From assembly GCA_041658205.1 (NCBI GenBank), contig JBBAAO010000002.1:248001-312000 (forward strand): a stretch of 64,000 bases of DNA. Direction: 5' to 3'. This document shows, in pieces, positions 1 through 9,508 of the stretch. The translations under genes and the position numbers were made by a program. Source of the stretch: Bacteroidota bacterium (lineage in GTDB: Bacteria; Bacteroidota; Ignavibacteria; UBA10030; UBA8401). The stretch's first letter is position 1. Each line of letters begins with the position of its first letter. A model generated the notes under the pieces. The model saw only the letters and a program-made list of their open reading frames with translations, had not been told where the DNA came from and made no database searches.

Positions 1-3000
1 CGACAATAAACAATGATGTGTTTGAACCAAGAACAACGTCCGCAGTATTAAAATTGAACGTTGCGTCAACCGAAGGGAATGTCACAGCATTGTTTGTCAA
101 TGTCCAATAGCGCGTAACATGTTTTGTAGTGCTGATACCGGAAGTGTTGATCTGCGGATGATATGAACTGGTTGTATTTGCTGTAAGTGTACCTGAACCA
201 GAAACAGAGGCAAACGTTAAGTTGATTGGTGTATAGTATGATGCATCTCCAACTTCAAATGTTACTGCAACAGGTGACCCGCTTGTGGAAATTGTCTTTT
301 CTAAATTGCCAACGATATAACCGCCAGATCCTGATATTGTTCCAGAAGTACCGATCGATACTTTATGCGCACCAGTGGTAATATTTCCGGATGTCAAAGT
401 TAACGTTCCGTTCACCGTTGCTATCCCGGAGAGTGTTACTCCGGATGCATTGTTCATCGTCAGATTGTTAAACGTAAATGCAGAAGCGAGCGACTGACCG
501 GTGCTGCCGTTGAACGATATCGCACTGCTGGTCACAGTATATGCTTGCGATCCGGGTGTAAATGTTCCTGCTATACCGATAGTTCCGCTGCTTGCAAGTG
601 TTGTTGTACCGCTGGTATTACTGACCGTCAGATTATTGTAATTGATTGCAGGAATTGTTTGTCCGCCTGTCGAGTTATTGAAATTCACCGTGCTGCCGGC
701 AGAAGAATATGCTTGTGAACCGGGAGTAAATATTCCTGCTATACCGATCGTTCCACTGCCTGCCAGTGTCGTCGTGCCGCTGCTGTTACTGACTGTTACA
801 TTATTAAAGTTGAAAGCAGGAATAGTTTGAGAACCAGCTGCATTATTAAAGTTCACCGTTGACGTTCCCGCTGACGTTAACGCTCCCGCGCTTGGACTGA
901 ATGTATTGCTCACACCGATAGAGCCGATGAGCGTATTCACTCCACTCGTATTGCTCGATGTTACACTGTAATAATTGAAAGCAGGAATTGATTGTCCGCC
1001 GGTGGAGTTATTAAAGTCGACCGTTGACGTTCCAGCAGATGTTAACGCACCGGCGCTTGGAGTGAATATGTTGCTCACTCCAATAGAGCCGACGAGTGTA
1101 TTCACACCGCTTGTATTGCTGGAAGTGAGATTGTAATAGTTGAATGCTGGAATCGATTGTCCGCCGGTAGAGTTATTAAAGTCGACTGTTGACGTTCCGG
1201 CAGATGTTAATGCTCCGGCACTTGGGGTGAATATGTTGCTCACACCAATAGAGCCAATGAGTGTATTCACACCGCTCGCATTGCTTGAAGTGAGATTGTA
1301 GTAATTGAATGCAGGAATCGATTGTCCGCCGGTGGAGTTATTAAAGTCGACCGTTGACGTTCCCGCAGATGTTAACGCACCGGCGCTCGGAGTGAATATA
1401 TTGCTCACTCCAATAGAACCAACGAGTGTATTCACTCCGCTCGAATTACTCGATGTAAGATTGTAGTAATTAACTCCAAAAATAGACTGGCCGCCAGTTG
1501 CTCTGTTGTAGTTCACCGTGGAAGTCCCGGGATTCCATGTACCGCCCGATCCGCTTGTGAGTCCTCCAATGTTTAATGTACTCGAACTGAGATTCAGCGT
1601 ACCGGCTGTGCTGGTAAATGTTCCGGTAAATGTGTGCGTGAGACCTGTTCCAAGATCAAGTGTTCCGCCAGTTCCATCGAGTGTAAATGCACCTCCGTTT
1701 ACATTACCGTTGAATGTTGCTGTGCCGGAGGTCTTCGTTATAGAAACTGTTCCGGTTGTTGTAAAGCCGGCAATGCTTTGCGTTGCCATCGTATTATCAA
1801 TGGTAATTGCAGAAGCATTTGCCGTGAACGTACCGCCGTTATTCACAAAATTACCGCCGAATGTCAGTGCAAAATTACTTGCACTCGTATTCAGGCTGGC
1901 GCCGCTATTAATAGTAAGCGGAACCGAGGCATTGAAGATCTTATCGGCGTTCATCGTAACCTCGCCGATATTGGAAATGATAACACCGCCCGTTGCAGCA
2001 AATGGGCTTACCCATTCATCGGATGCAGTCCGTGCTACAGACGTATTATATTGTAAGGTGGCATTTGAGCCGTACGCAAGAGTTCCGACAAAGTTATTGA
2101 CAAACGCGTCGTTCTCGATGGAGAAGATATTATTTACCGTGGTGGTTCCAGCAGGCAGAGTTTTTGTTCCAGTACCTGAAAACGTCAGATTATAATAAGT
2201 CGTTACTAAAGCAGTCTGAGAGCCGGCATATCCATAGTCGATTGTTCCTGTTTCAGCAGTAAATGTTCCGGCATTTGTAAATGCAGTACCAGTGCGATTA
2301 ATGTGTAACGTACTGCTTCCACCTTCTAAGGTTGCTCCTGCCGAAATCGATACTACTCCAGTAGATGTATGCGTTAAACCAGCGCCAAGATTTAAAGTGC
2401 TACCGGAACCGCTGCAAGCAATACCGTTGACATTAACATTTCCTGCGAATATGTATGTACCTTTCGTACTGGGAACACTAAATGCGCCGGTGGTTGTAAA
2501 ACCATCAATACTGTATGGCCCGGCTGCTGTTCCGACTAATCTCACTTGTGATGATGCGAGACTAAATGTTCCGGTGTTTGTAAAACTGCCTGAGAAAGAA
2601 ACTCTACCGGCTCCGGTCAATGTAAATGATCCGCTGTTTGTAAAATCGGCTGATCCGGTTTGATTAATTTGTCCAGTCGTGCCGGAAATTGTTCCGGCAT
2701 TATCGACAAGTCCGGAAACGGTGATTGTAACGGCGGCAAGATTTAGTATTGCTCCGGAGTTGACGGTAAGACTTGCGACAGTAGCGGCGGCGGCGGTAAC
2801 ACTATTTCCACCGGTTGTTGCAATAACAACATTATCTGTTGTTGTTGGAACAACACCGCCGATCCAAGTTGTACCAGTGCCCCACGCACCACCAGTAGCA
2901 GTACTGGTTATGGGTATGTTAACGGAGAGAATACCGGTTGTAGCGGCGAAGTACGTATCGTTGGTATGCACAGCAGTGGAACTCGTCGATCCCCAGGTAC

Positions 3001-6000
3001 CATCAGCTTGAAGAACTCCACCCAGTGTAAGAAATTTAACATCTAAATTAAGTCCTGCACCAACACTTGCGGTCGCTGTTCCACTCGGTGCAATGCTCAG
3101 ATCTCCGGAAACTGACGTTCCGGTCAACATCGATTTTGCACCACTGCCTGAAAATATCAGATTGCTGTATGCTACCGCTTTTACCGTTTGAGGTCCTGCG
3201 CCATTGTAATTGACCGTGTTGCCGGCAGCGCTGACGGTAAGAGTTGTAAACGTCGGAACAGTAGGCGTAGTGCTAATGTTCAGCGTGCTGGTAGCGGTGG
3301 CGTTATTAAAACTTGTAATTGTACTCGAGCCAGAGTGATTAACAATACCGCCATCGTTGTTGGTGATACCGGTAATTGTTCCTGATCCACTGATATTGAT
3401 AGTACCGGTATTGGTAAAATTAATAAGGGTCGTAGTCGTTGTTCCTGCGCCGGTACGGTTAATAATTCCGGCATTGTCGAGAGTGGTGATTGAACACGTT
3501 CCTCCAAGATCAAGGGTTCCAGTTGCACTGTTTGTTAACGTTCCCACTCCGGAAAGTGCGGTTCCGATAGTCAACGTATTATTGTTTGTATAAGTACCGG
3601 TTACTGCAACAGAACCAATGGTGGTAGCAAGAGTTCCGCTTATTGTTTTTGTTGCACCGCTAAAAGTGTGAACACCGGTATTTGCCGTGAATGTTGTTGC
3701 ATTATTCGTGAAGCTGCCGGCAAAATTTATTGGTGCAGCGCCAGTTTCATTCCAAACACCGCCCGAATTCAGTGTAACATCACCGGTAAATGTTTTTGCA
3801 CCGGTATTTGCGAGAGTGAGAGTTCCTGTAACCGAAGTAGTTCCGGTCACTCCGAGAGTCCATGTATTTGTTACACCGGTTGCAAAGGATGTTCCGGATC
3901 CGACATCTAAATTTCCAGAGATTGCTAAAGCGGCACCCGTTGTTAAGTTTGCTGTTCCGGTGAGAGTGACATTTCCAGCAATGGTGGTAAAGACTGATGT
4001 TCCGGTCGACGCACCACTCATACTAAAATCATTTGCTATAGTGGTTACACCGGTTAAAGTTTTTGCACCAGAACCTGAAAGCGATAGGTTATAATATGGT
4101 GTTGCTAAAACCGTCTGAGGACCAGCAAATCCATAATTGATTGTTCCTGTTGCAGCAGTGAATGTACCAACATTCGTAAACGCTGCACCAGTAACGTCTA
4201 AATTAAGAGTGCTGCTTCCTCCTTCTAACGTAGCTCCAGCAGAAATGGCTACTACTGCTGTGGAGGTGTGTGTCAATCCTGTTCCAAGATTTAACGTACT
4301 GCCGGATCCACTGCAAGCAATACCATTGACATTGACATTCCCAGTGAACGTATACGTACCGGTAGCACTGGTTATGTTCAATGCGCCGGTTGTGGTAAAT
4401 CCATCAACATTATATGGTCCGGCTCCTGTCCCGACTAATCTCACTTGTGAAGAAGCTAGGCTGAATGTTCCCGTGTTTGTAAAGTTACCGGAGAAATCAA
4501 TTCTACCGGCACCAGATAATGTAAACGAACCACTATTGGTAAAGCTGCCAGATCCGGTTTGTCGTAACTGACCAGTCGTTCCGGTGATTGTTCCATCGTT
4601 GATGACTGATCCTGTAACCATCAAAGTACTGGTTCCAAGATCCAATATCGCTCCGCTATTCACCGTAAGTCCAGCAATGGTAACTGCTGCAGCAGTAACA
4701 CTGTTTCCTCCGGTTGTGGCAATTACAACATTATTTGTTGACGTCGGTACTATTCCCCCCACCCATGTTGTACCGCTGCCCCAAGCGCCGCCGGTTGTAG
4801 TACTGGTGATGGGTATGTTCACTGATAAATAACCTGTTGAGATGGCGAAGTATGTATTATTCGTATTGGTAGCGATAGAACCGGTCGATCCCCAGGTTCC
4901 ATCAACCTGAAGTACTCCACCCAACACGAGTTTATGAACATCCAGGACAAGTCCCGCACCAATACTTGCTGTTGCAGATCCGGTAGGTGCAATACTCAGA
5001 GTGTCCGCAACCGAGGTAAGGGCCGACATTGATTTAGCACCACCACCTGAAAATATAAGATTGCTGTATGCTGCCGCCTTAACCGTCTGAGCACCGGCAG
5101 AATTGTAATTGACTATGTTACCAGTTTGATTGGCATTGAGTGTTGGTGTAATTGATGCACCGCCAAAGTTTAAAGTTCCGGTTGCACTGTTGGTGAACGT
5201 GCTTGCTCCTGCCAGTGTTGTTGATACTGTTAGTGTTCCATTATTTGTTGTTGTTCCACTGATGGTCAAGCTTGGGATTGCAATGGCACTTACACCGCCG
5301 ATTGTTTTTCCTGTACCGCTAAACGTATGCACTCCTGTGAGCGCTGTAAATGTTGAACCATCATGTTGCAAGTTCCCTGCAAAATTCATCGCGGCTGCAC
5401 CGGTTTCATTCCATATACCACCCGAATTAATGGTTACGTCGCCGGTAAATGTTTTTGTCCCGGTGTTGGCGAGTGTAATTGTTCCATTAACAGTTGTTGC
5501 ACCGGCAACAGTGAGCGTCCACAAGTTGTTTGCTCCTGTTGCCAATGTTGTGCCCGCATTAATTGTCAGCGGACCGCCGCTAATATTTTTTATGCCGTTT
5601 GTTGTAATGATTGTACCTGTGCTATCGATGATAACACCGCCGGTACCGGCAAACGGATTCGGCCACTCTGCGCCAGCAGTAAATGCAGCTCCTTTGTGAT
5701 ACCGAATTGTTGCCGCCGCACCATATGTTGGCGCAGCAGAAACAGTAACTGTTGCATTTCCTTCGATGGAAAGAACATTGTTAACTGTGATACCGGTTGT
5801 TGTTTTTGCTCCGGTGCCTGATAGTGTTAAATTATCATACGTTGTGGCATTCACCGTTTGTGCAGCACCAGAATATTTTACAGTATTACCAGCGGCTGTT
5901 GCTGTAAGAGTAATTGTCGGCACTGGAGCAGCGCTGATGTTCAATAAGCCCGCTGTGCTGTTGGTAAACGATGAAATAACACCGGAGGATGAAAGGTTAA

Positions 6001-7369
6001 CTGTTCCTGTATTGGTAATGCTGGTGGTTATTGCGCTGGTACCATTCATGTTGATGGTTCCAGAATTTGTCATGCCGGCAATATTTCCAGAACCATTGAT
6101 ATTAATAGTACCGGAGTTGGTAAAACTCGCAGGCACGGTGGAAGTGGTGGCGGTACCGCTTATGGTTACTGTACCAGCATTAGTTAAAGTGGTGATCGAA
6201 CAGGAACCGCCGGTAATATTGACAATGCCTGAGGAACTGTTTGATAACGTTCCTGTATTTGTAATTGAGGTTGAGGAGTTTATTGTTCCGTTATTTGTAA
6301 GAACGACGCCTACGACGCTTAATAATGTTGCACTTGTCAATGTCCCATTGTTTGTCGATGCTATTGAAAATGTTGCCGTTGGAATAGAAAATGTTCCATT
6401 CAACTCTTGTACATTCGTTGTAAACGTATAGGCTCCAGTACCTGACGTAAATGTACCGCCGTTGTTGGTGATGCCACCGCGGAAATTCACCGCTTCATTA
6501 ATCGCATTATTCCATGTAGCACCGGAATTAACGGTGACAAGTCCTGTAAATTGTTTTGTCCCTGTCGCTGAAGCAAACGTTAAATTACCGCTTGTTCCAC
6601 CTCCTATAGTGGTCGTGCCGTTGACGGTTAAATTAAATGCTCCGACAGATAACGTGATACCGTCGTTAATGATAAGATCGCCGGTAGTTGTGGTGACGCC
6701 GACAGTGGTTTTTGTACCGCTTCCGGAAAGAGTCACACTGCCCGGATGAGTTGCAACCAAAATATCTTGTGCCGCGCCATCGTAAACAACGTTACCGGAT
6801 GTTAATGTTCTTGTTGTTGAAACAGTTGGCGTAATAGCAAAGTGCAATGTCGTAGTAGATTTCACCATGACAAACACGCGACAAGAAAGCGCACCAGATA
6901 TTGTTTGATCATCTGCCGTGCCGGTCATTCTTACAGTAAGACGGGAACCAACAAATGCTCCAGAAAAAATCCAATCGCCGGATGTAAGAGTAATAGTGTT
7001 TGTCGTCCCACCAGTGTTGGCAGCAGTAATTGTTCCGGTGCCGCCAACCGTTCCATACGTCAGAGGAGTCCCCGATCCGCCGGTAACAGTCAAAATAACA
7101 CCGTTTGTCGTAATTGTTAATCCACCGATAACATTAACAGCTCCCACCGTTGTGCTTGCACCAACAGTTACAGTTATTCCCAATGGTATAACACAAGAAT
7201 CTCCTGCTACAGGTGCAGTACCTCCCCATGTCGCTGGGGTTGCCCATGTGCCGGTCACAGTCGCAGTTCGTATTGTCGCCGTCGCTGTAAACGACAACAG
7301 TACTCCAAGGACTGATATCATCAGCAATCTGTTAAATGATTTGGGCAATATGTGAGAGAAAAATTTCAA
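1..7369 (-). CDS. Giant beta-strand-repeat surface protein (partial, C-terminus beyond window)
   Basis: The minus strand is open from a TTG at 7369-7367 to the window edge, at least 2456 codons; the codons I translated at the 5' end, in the repeats and in the last 500 bases share one frame. The start gives MKFFSHILPKSF followed by a hydrophobic stretch ending FTATA, a plausible signal peptide; the first ATG (7321) would lose the positive n-region. The product is rich in Thr, Ser, Gly, Asn and Val with recurring short strand-turn units (e.g. TLTSGNITTGAHKV), as in right-handed beta-helix adhesins of Bacteroidota/Chlorobiota. Near residue 2400 there is a segment with VTRYWTLTNN, typical of type IX-secreted proteins. 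The sorting domain expected at the C-terminus is outside the window. Lying 49 bp downstream of the regulator gene, it may be cotranscribed with it. Function as adhesin or surface layer is inferred. Confidence 0.8.
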   Translation of the reverse strand, partial: MKFFSHILPKSFNRLLMISVLGVLLSFTATATIRTATVTGTWATPATWGGTAPVAGDSCVIPLGITVTVGASTTVGAVNVIGGLTITTNGVILTVTGGSGTPLTYGTVGGTGTITAANTGGTTNTITLTSGDWIFSGAFVGSRLTVRMTGTADDQTISGALSCRVFVMVKSTTTLHFAITPTVSTTRTLTSGNVVYDGAAQDILVATHPGSVTLSGSGTKTTVGVTTTTGDLIINDGITLSVGAFNLTVNGTTTIGGGTSGNLTFASATGTKQFTGLVTVNSGATWNNAINEAVNFRGGITNNGGTFTSGTGAYTFTTNVQELNGTFSIPTATFSIASTNNGTLTSATLLSVVGVVLTNNGTINSSTSITNTGTLSNSSSGIVNITGGSCSITTLTNAGTVTISGTATTSTVPASFTNSGTININGSGNIAGMTNSGTINMNGTSAITTSITNTGTVNLSSSGVISSFTNSTAGLLNISAAPVPTITLTATAAGNTVKYSGAAQTVNATTYDNLTLSGTGAKTTTGITVNNVLSIEGNATVTVSAAPTYGAAATIRYHKGAAFTAGAEWPNPFAGTGGVIIDSTGTIITTNGIKNISGGPLTINAGTTLATGANNLWTLTVAGATTVNGTITLANTGTKTFTGDVTINSGGIWNETGAAAMNFAGNLQHDGSTFTALTGVHTFSGTGKTIGGVSAIAIPSLTISGTTTNNGTLTVSTTLAGASTFTNSATGTLNFGGASITPTLNANQTGNIVNYNSAGAQTVKAAAYSNLIFSGGGAKSMSALTSVADTLSIAPTGSATASIGAGLVLDVHKLVLGGVLQVDGTWGSTGSIATNTNNTYFAISTGYLSVNIPITSTTTGGAWGSGTTWVGGIVPTSTNNVVIATTGGNSVTAAAVTIAGLTVNSGAILDLGTSTLMVTGSVINDGTITGTTGQLRQTGSGSFTNSGSFTLSGAGRIDFSGNFTNTGTFSLASSQVRLVGTGAGPYNVDGFTTTGALNITSATGTYTFTGNVNVNGIACSGSGSTLNLGTGLTHTSTAVVAISAGATLEGGSSTLNLDVTGAAFTNVGTFTAATGTINYGFAGPQTVLATPYYNLSLSGSGAKTLTGVTTIANDFSMSGASTGTSVFTTIAGNVTLTGTANLTTGAALAISGNLDVGSGTSFATGVTNTWTLGVTGTTSVTGTLTLANTGAKTFTGDVTLNSGGVWNETGAAPINFAGSFTNNATTFTANTGVHTFSGATKTISGTLATTIGSVAVTGTYTNNNTLTIGTALSGVGTLTNSATGTLDLGGTCSITTLDNAGIINRTGAGTTTTTLINFTNTGTINISGSGTITGITNNDGGIVNHSGSSTITSFNNATATSTLNISTTPTVPTFTTLTVSAAGNTVNYNGAGPQTVKAVAYSNLIFSGSGAKSMLTGTSVSGDLSIAPSGTATASVGAGLNLDVKFLTLGGVLQADGTWGSTSSTAVHTNDTYFAATTGILSVNIPITSTATGGAWGTGTTWIGGVVPTTTDNVVIATTGGNSVTAAAATVASLTVNSGAILNLAAVTITVSGLVDNAGTISGTTGQINQTGSADFTNSGSFTLTGAGRVSFSGSFTNTGTFSLASSQVRLVGTAAGPYSIDGFTTTGAFSVPSTKGTYIFAGNVNVNGIACSGSGSTLNLGAGLTHTSTGVVSISAGATLEGGSSTLHINRTGTAFTNAGTFTAETGTIDYGYAGSQTALVTTYYNLTFSGTGTKTLPAGTTTVNNIFSIENDAFVNNFVGTLAYGSNATLQYNTSVARTASDEWVSPFAATGGVIISNIGEVTMNADKIFNASVPLTINSGASLNTSASNFALTFGGNFVNNGGTFTANASAITIDNTMATQSIAGFTTTGTVSITKTSGTATFNGNVNGGAFTLDGTGGTLDLGTGLTHTFTGTFTSTAGTLNLSSSTLNIGGLTSGSGGTWNPGTSTVNYNRATGGQSIFGVNYYNLTSSNSSGVNTLVGSIGVSNIFTPSAGALTSAGTSTVDFNNSTGGQSIPAFNYYNLTSSNASGVNTLIGSIGVSNIFTPSAGALTSAGTSTVDFNNSTGGQSIPAFNYYNLTSSNTSGVNTLVGSIGVSNIFTPSAGALTSAGTSTVDFNNSTGGQSIPAFNYYSVTSSNTSGVNTLIGSIGVSNTFSPSAGALTSAGTSTVNFNNAAGSQTIPAFNFNNVTVSNSSGTTTLAGSGTIGIAGIFTPGSQAYSSAGSTVNFNNSTGGQTIPAINYNNLTVSNTSGTTTLASSGTIGIAGTFTPGSQAYTVTSSAISFNGSTGQSLASAFTFNNLTMNNASGVTLSGIATVNGTLTLTSGNITTGAHKVSIGTSGTISGSGGYIVGNLEKTISTSGSPVAVTFEVGDASYYTPINLTFASVSGSGTLTANTTSSYHPQINTSGISTTKHVTRYWTLTNNAVTFPSVDATFNFNTADVVLGSNTSLFIV
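851..1515 (-). repeat. Tandem 165-bp (55-residue) coding repeats
   Basis: The anchor GTTCACCGT / GTCGACCGT recurs at 851, 1016, 1181, 1346 and 1511, exactly 165 bp apart each time, so four full units plus boundaries stay in frame. Each unit encodes a block containing STGGQSIPAFNYYNLTSS followed by a turn-rich stretch. A related, slightly longer unit (168 bp) lies at about 683-850. Units differ mostly by scattered substitutions. Confidence 0.9.
2171..3170 (-). repeat. Copy A of a ~1-kb in-frame duplicated module
   Basis: Sequence from about 2171 to at least 3170 matches 4070-5069 at a constant offset of 1899 bp (633 codons). I checked four anchors: the tract ending CCTGAA at 2180/4079, CTGCAAGCA at 2412/4311, TGGGTATGTT at 2911/4810 and ATTGCTGTAT at 3161/5060. 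No net insertion or deletion occurs between these anchors; differences appear to be substitutions. Confidence 0.85.
4070..5069 (-). repeat. Copy B of the ~1-kb in-frame duplicated module
   Basis: Partner of 2171-3170 at a fixed 1899-bp offset. The flanking sequences (3211-4050 and 5110 onward) belong to the same low-complexity protein but do not align at this offset, so this is a modular duplication rather than a simple tandem array. Confidence 0.85.
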
Positions 7370-7418
7370 CTGTTAAATAATTACAATTTGAACTTCTTTC
7401 TTTGTGTTTCTTCTTGCA

Positions 7419-8318
7419 TTAGATAGATACTGCAGCGGTCGATTGTTCAACGGTAAATAACCGTTCAACAATTTCCGTGAACGAATGCATCTGCATGGAA
7501 TCTGTTGGAACAATCTTGCTCGATTGTTGCTCATCAAAAAAGTTTGATGTATACACACTTCCGCCGTAGGATTTTACTCCGGCGACGAGAGAATCGAACT
7601 GATGAATAATTTCATCGGAGGAATGATCGAGTGAGAGAACAACGAATACATCTTCCGGTCTGCATTGGTTAACTATATCATTTGCCGCATATTTTGTCAG
7701 CACCGTACCAAGGTTATACACGGTCATTCCCATATTGTCGAGCAGTAATTCCACCGCTTTCAACTCCACTTCATTCATCCCTTCATTCACAGAGAGACAA
7801 TATAATTCCAGATCTTTCTTCTCTGATTTTGGGATTTGATCGGTAAAATGGATAAGTGCGTGAGTGAGGGTGTTCTTTGCTATTTGAAATTCCACAGAAG
7901 TAATCTGCTGCTGCTGATGTTTTGCGTGGATCATGCGGAGGATTGGAGTCAGCAGTGTGTCAAAAATAACCGGAAGGGTTTTTCTCTGCGCAAACAAGGT
8001 TGAAAACGCTTGTTCGATGGGATGACGAACTCCTTTAATCGCGTTGATAAAACATTCTTCCACCTGCGGTTCGCCGGAGATTGTTACAGCATCAACGGTG
8101 ATTGTTTCCGAAGTTCTGGCGAAAGGAAGAAGCGGCGTTACAATCTCATAATGATATTGGTTGATGAATTCATGAACATTGGATGGTTTAAATTTCCGAT
8201 GCCCACCAGGTGTTTTAAAACATTGCAACTTTCCTTCATCCGTCCACCGTTTAATTGTGGATTTACCGACACGAAACATTTTCGATAGATCGTCTGTGGT
8301 GTACAGTACTTCGTTCAT
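7419..8318 (-). CDS. MerR-like regulator with degenerate cobalamin-binding-type C-terminal domain
   Basis: 299 residues. Residues 1-55 form an excisionase/MerR-type winged helix (YTTDDLSKMFRVGKSTIKRW, then GGHRKF), a DNA-binding domain. Residues about 85-170 resemble the helical B12-binding-2 domain of CarH/LitR regulators and 170-290 its Rossmann-like domain. The residues that hold cobalamin in CarH are absent: the helix that should carry W...EH reads IHAKHQQQQITSVEFQ, and the DxHxxG-type loop reads NEGMNEVELKAVE. By family it would be a repressor acting on its own divergent promoter region. Upstream spacer (8319-8636) carries repeated motifs; downstream, 49 bp away, begins the giant surface protein. 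Ligand and targets cannot be told from sequence. Confidence 0.8.
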   Translation of the reverse strand: MNEVLYTTDDLSKMFRVGKSTIKRWTDEGKLQCFKTPGGHRKFKPSNVHEFINQYHYEIVTPLLPFARTSETITVDAVTISGEPQVEECFINAIKGVRHPIEQAFSTLFAQRKTLPVIFDTLLTPILRMIHAKHQQQQITSVEFQIAKNTLTHALIHFTDQIPKSEKKDLELYCLSVNEGMNEVELKAVELLLDNMGMTVYNLGTVLTKYAANDIVNQCRPEDVFVVLSLDHSSDEIIHQFDSLVAGVKSYGGSVYTSNFFDEQQSSKIVPTDSMQMHSFTEIVERLFTVEQSTAAVSI

Positions 8319-8366
8319 AGTACCTCCTGTTAGTTTGTTAATGATTGATAATGTATATAATAGTAA

Positions 8367-8483
8367 ATTTTCAAAATGGTCTTATTGGACTCTTTGGGCG
8401 TTTTGGGCTATTGAAGGTAGCCAAAAACATTTTCAAAACAATGGCTTTGCGTATTAGAATTGTCTAATATTTTCAAAAAGTGG
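8367..8483. promoter_or_regulatory. Three ATTTTCAAAA...TGG repeats in the divergent spacer
   Basis: The 318-bp AT-rich spacer 8319-8636 between the regulator and msrA holds three copies of ATTTTCAAAA followed within 0-3 bases by TGG: 8367-8379, 8429-8444 and 8469-8483. TTGTCTAA also occurs twice (about 8459 and 8518). Direct repeats of this kind between a MerR-type regulator and a divergent gene are candidate operators. Binding is inferred only; apart from these repeats I see nothing else in the spacer. Confidence 0.4.
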
Positions 8484-8636
8484 CTAAAAATCGTGAAATT
8501 TAGCTATTTCCGTAGTATTGTCTAAAATAATTATCTACCGTTTATGATGTAGGATGAAAAAGTTATTGTTTCGTGAGAATTTTATGGCAGGAAAGTGCGT
8601 TATTGTATGTAATTAATCGACTTAGAAAGGAACAGG

Positions 8637-9260
8637 ATGAGAAAAATTCTATATATGATCTTTCTGTCTGGTGCGATAGTTTTCGCCCAAAATAAAACTA
8701 CAATGAAAGGAAAGACAATGGAACACAATACGGAGGTAGCAACACTTGGCGCCGGTTGTTTTTGGTGTGTGGAAGCAATCTATCAAAGACTGGATGGTGT
8801 GGAAAAGGTGGAATCGGGCTATTCGGGCGGTTCCGTGAAGGACCCTTCATACGAAGAGGTCTGCACCGGCAGAACAGGACATGCGGAGGTCATTCAAGTG
8901 ACTTTCGATCCGTTGAAGATCTCGTTTAAAGAAGTGTTATCAGTATTCTTCCGGACACACGATCCTACAACATTGAACAAACAGGGAGCAGATGTTGGAA
9001 CACAGTACCGTTCAGCAATTTTCTATCATAGTGATGAACAACGAAAGACGGCAGAAGAGGTGAAGAAAGAAACAGATGCTGCAAAAATCTGGGACGATCC
9101 GACGGTGACAGAAATCTCGCCATTTTTCGGGTTCTATAAAGCGGAAGAGTATCATCAGAACTATTACAATCAAAATTCTTATCAACCATATTGTATGATG
9201 GTAATAAATCCAAAATTGAGTAAATTCAAGAAGGAGTTTGGCAGCAAACTGAAAAAATAA
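8637..9260 (+). CDS. msrA: Peptide methionine sulfoxide reductase MsrA, exported
   Basis: 207 residues. Reduces methionine-S-sulfoxide in proteins using reduced thioredoxin. The catalytic motif GCFWC is at residues 40-44 (nucleophile Cys41), followed by conserved GYSGG, GHAEV and the HDPTT segment. Residues 1-18 (MRKILYMIFLSGAIVFAQ) form a signal peptide, so the enzyme probably works in the periplasm. The ATG at 8637 is preceded by a purine-rich GAAAGGAACAGG. A terminator follows at 9295. An internal Met at residue 28 would give a cytosolic form, but the hydrophobic leader makes the long form more likely. Confidence 0.95.
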   Translation: MRKILYMIFLSGAIVFAQNKTTMKGKTMEHNTEVATLGAGCFWCVEAIYQRLDGVEKVESGYSGGSVKDPSYEEVCTGRTGHAEVIQVTFDPLKISFKEVLSVFFRTHDPTTLNKQGADVGTQYRSAIFYHSDEQRKTAEEVKKETDAAKIWDDPTVTEISPFFGFYKAEEYHQNYYNQNSYQPYCMMVINPKLSKFKKEFGSKLKK

Positions 9261-9294
9261 TAACGCCAACAACAATTCGTATGAATATTCAAAC

Positions 9295-9346
9295 AACGAA
9301 GACGGTTTCAACTTTTCTGCAAAGTTGGAATGTTCTTCGTTTTTTA
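9295..9346 (+). terminator. Rho-independent terminator after msrA
   Basis: AACGAAGA (9295-9302) pairs with TCTTCGTT (9334-9341), and inside it CAACTTT (9309-9315) pairs with AAAGTTG (9321-9327); a T-rich run (9340-9346) follows. It ends the msrA transcript and argues against any coding start upstream of it for the next gene. Confidence 0.8.
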
Positions 9347-9508
9347 TTTATAGAAAATATAAAAAAGAAGATAGGCTATGTTGCGCATGGCGCGGTTATA
9401 AAACCATCCTTCGATGCACTCGTTCAAAAAACGGACTCACTTGTTCAGGATGAACACCGCAGAGCGCTGCACCAACGCATTTATGCAAAAAGAAATATCA
9501 TTTACCAA

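Noticed and set aside
683..1515. Regular repeats as a possible CRISPR array
   Set aside because: The 165-bp units are contiguous coding repeats without spacer-repeat alternation and keep the reading frame.
642..7355. Many plus-strand open frames rich in Val, Pro and Ala
   Set aside because: They are antisense to the continuous minus-strand frame of the surface protein; their composition follows from the Thr/Gly/Asn/Val-rich coding strand and they lack start sites and domains.
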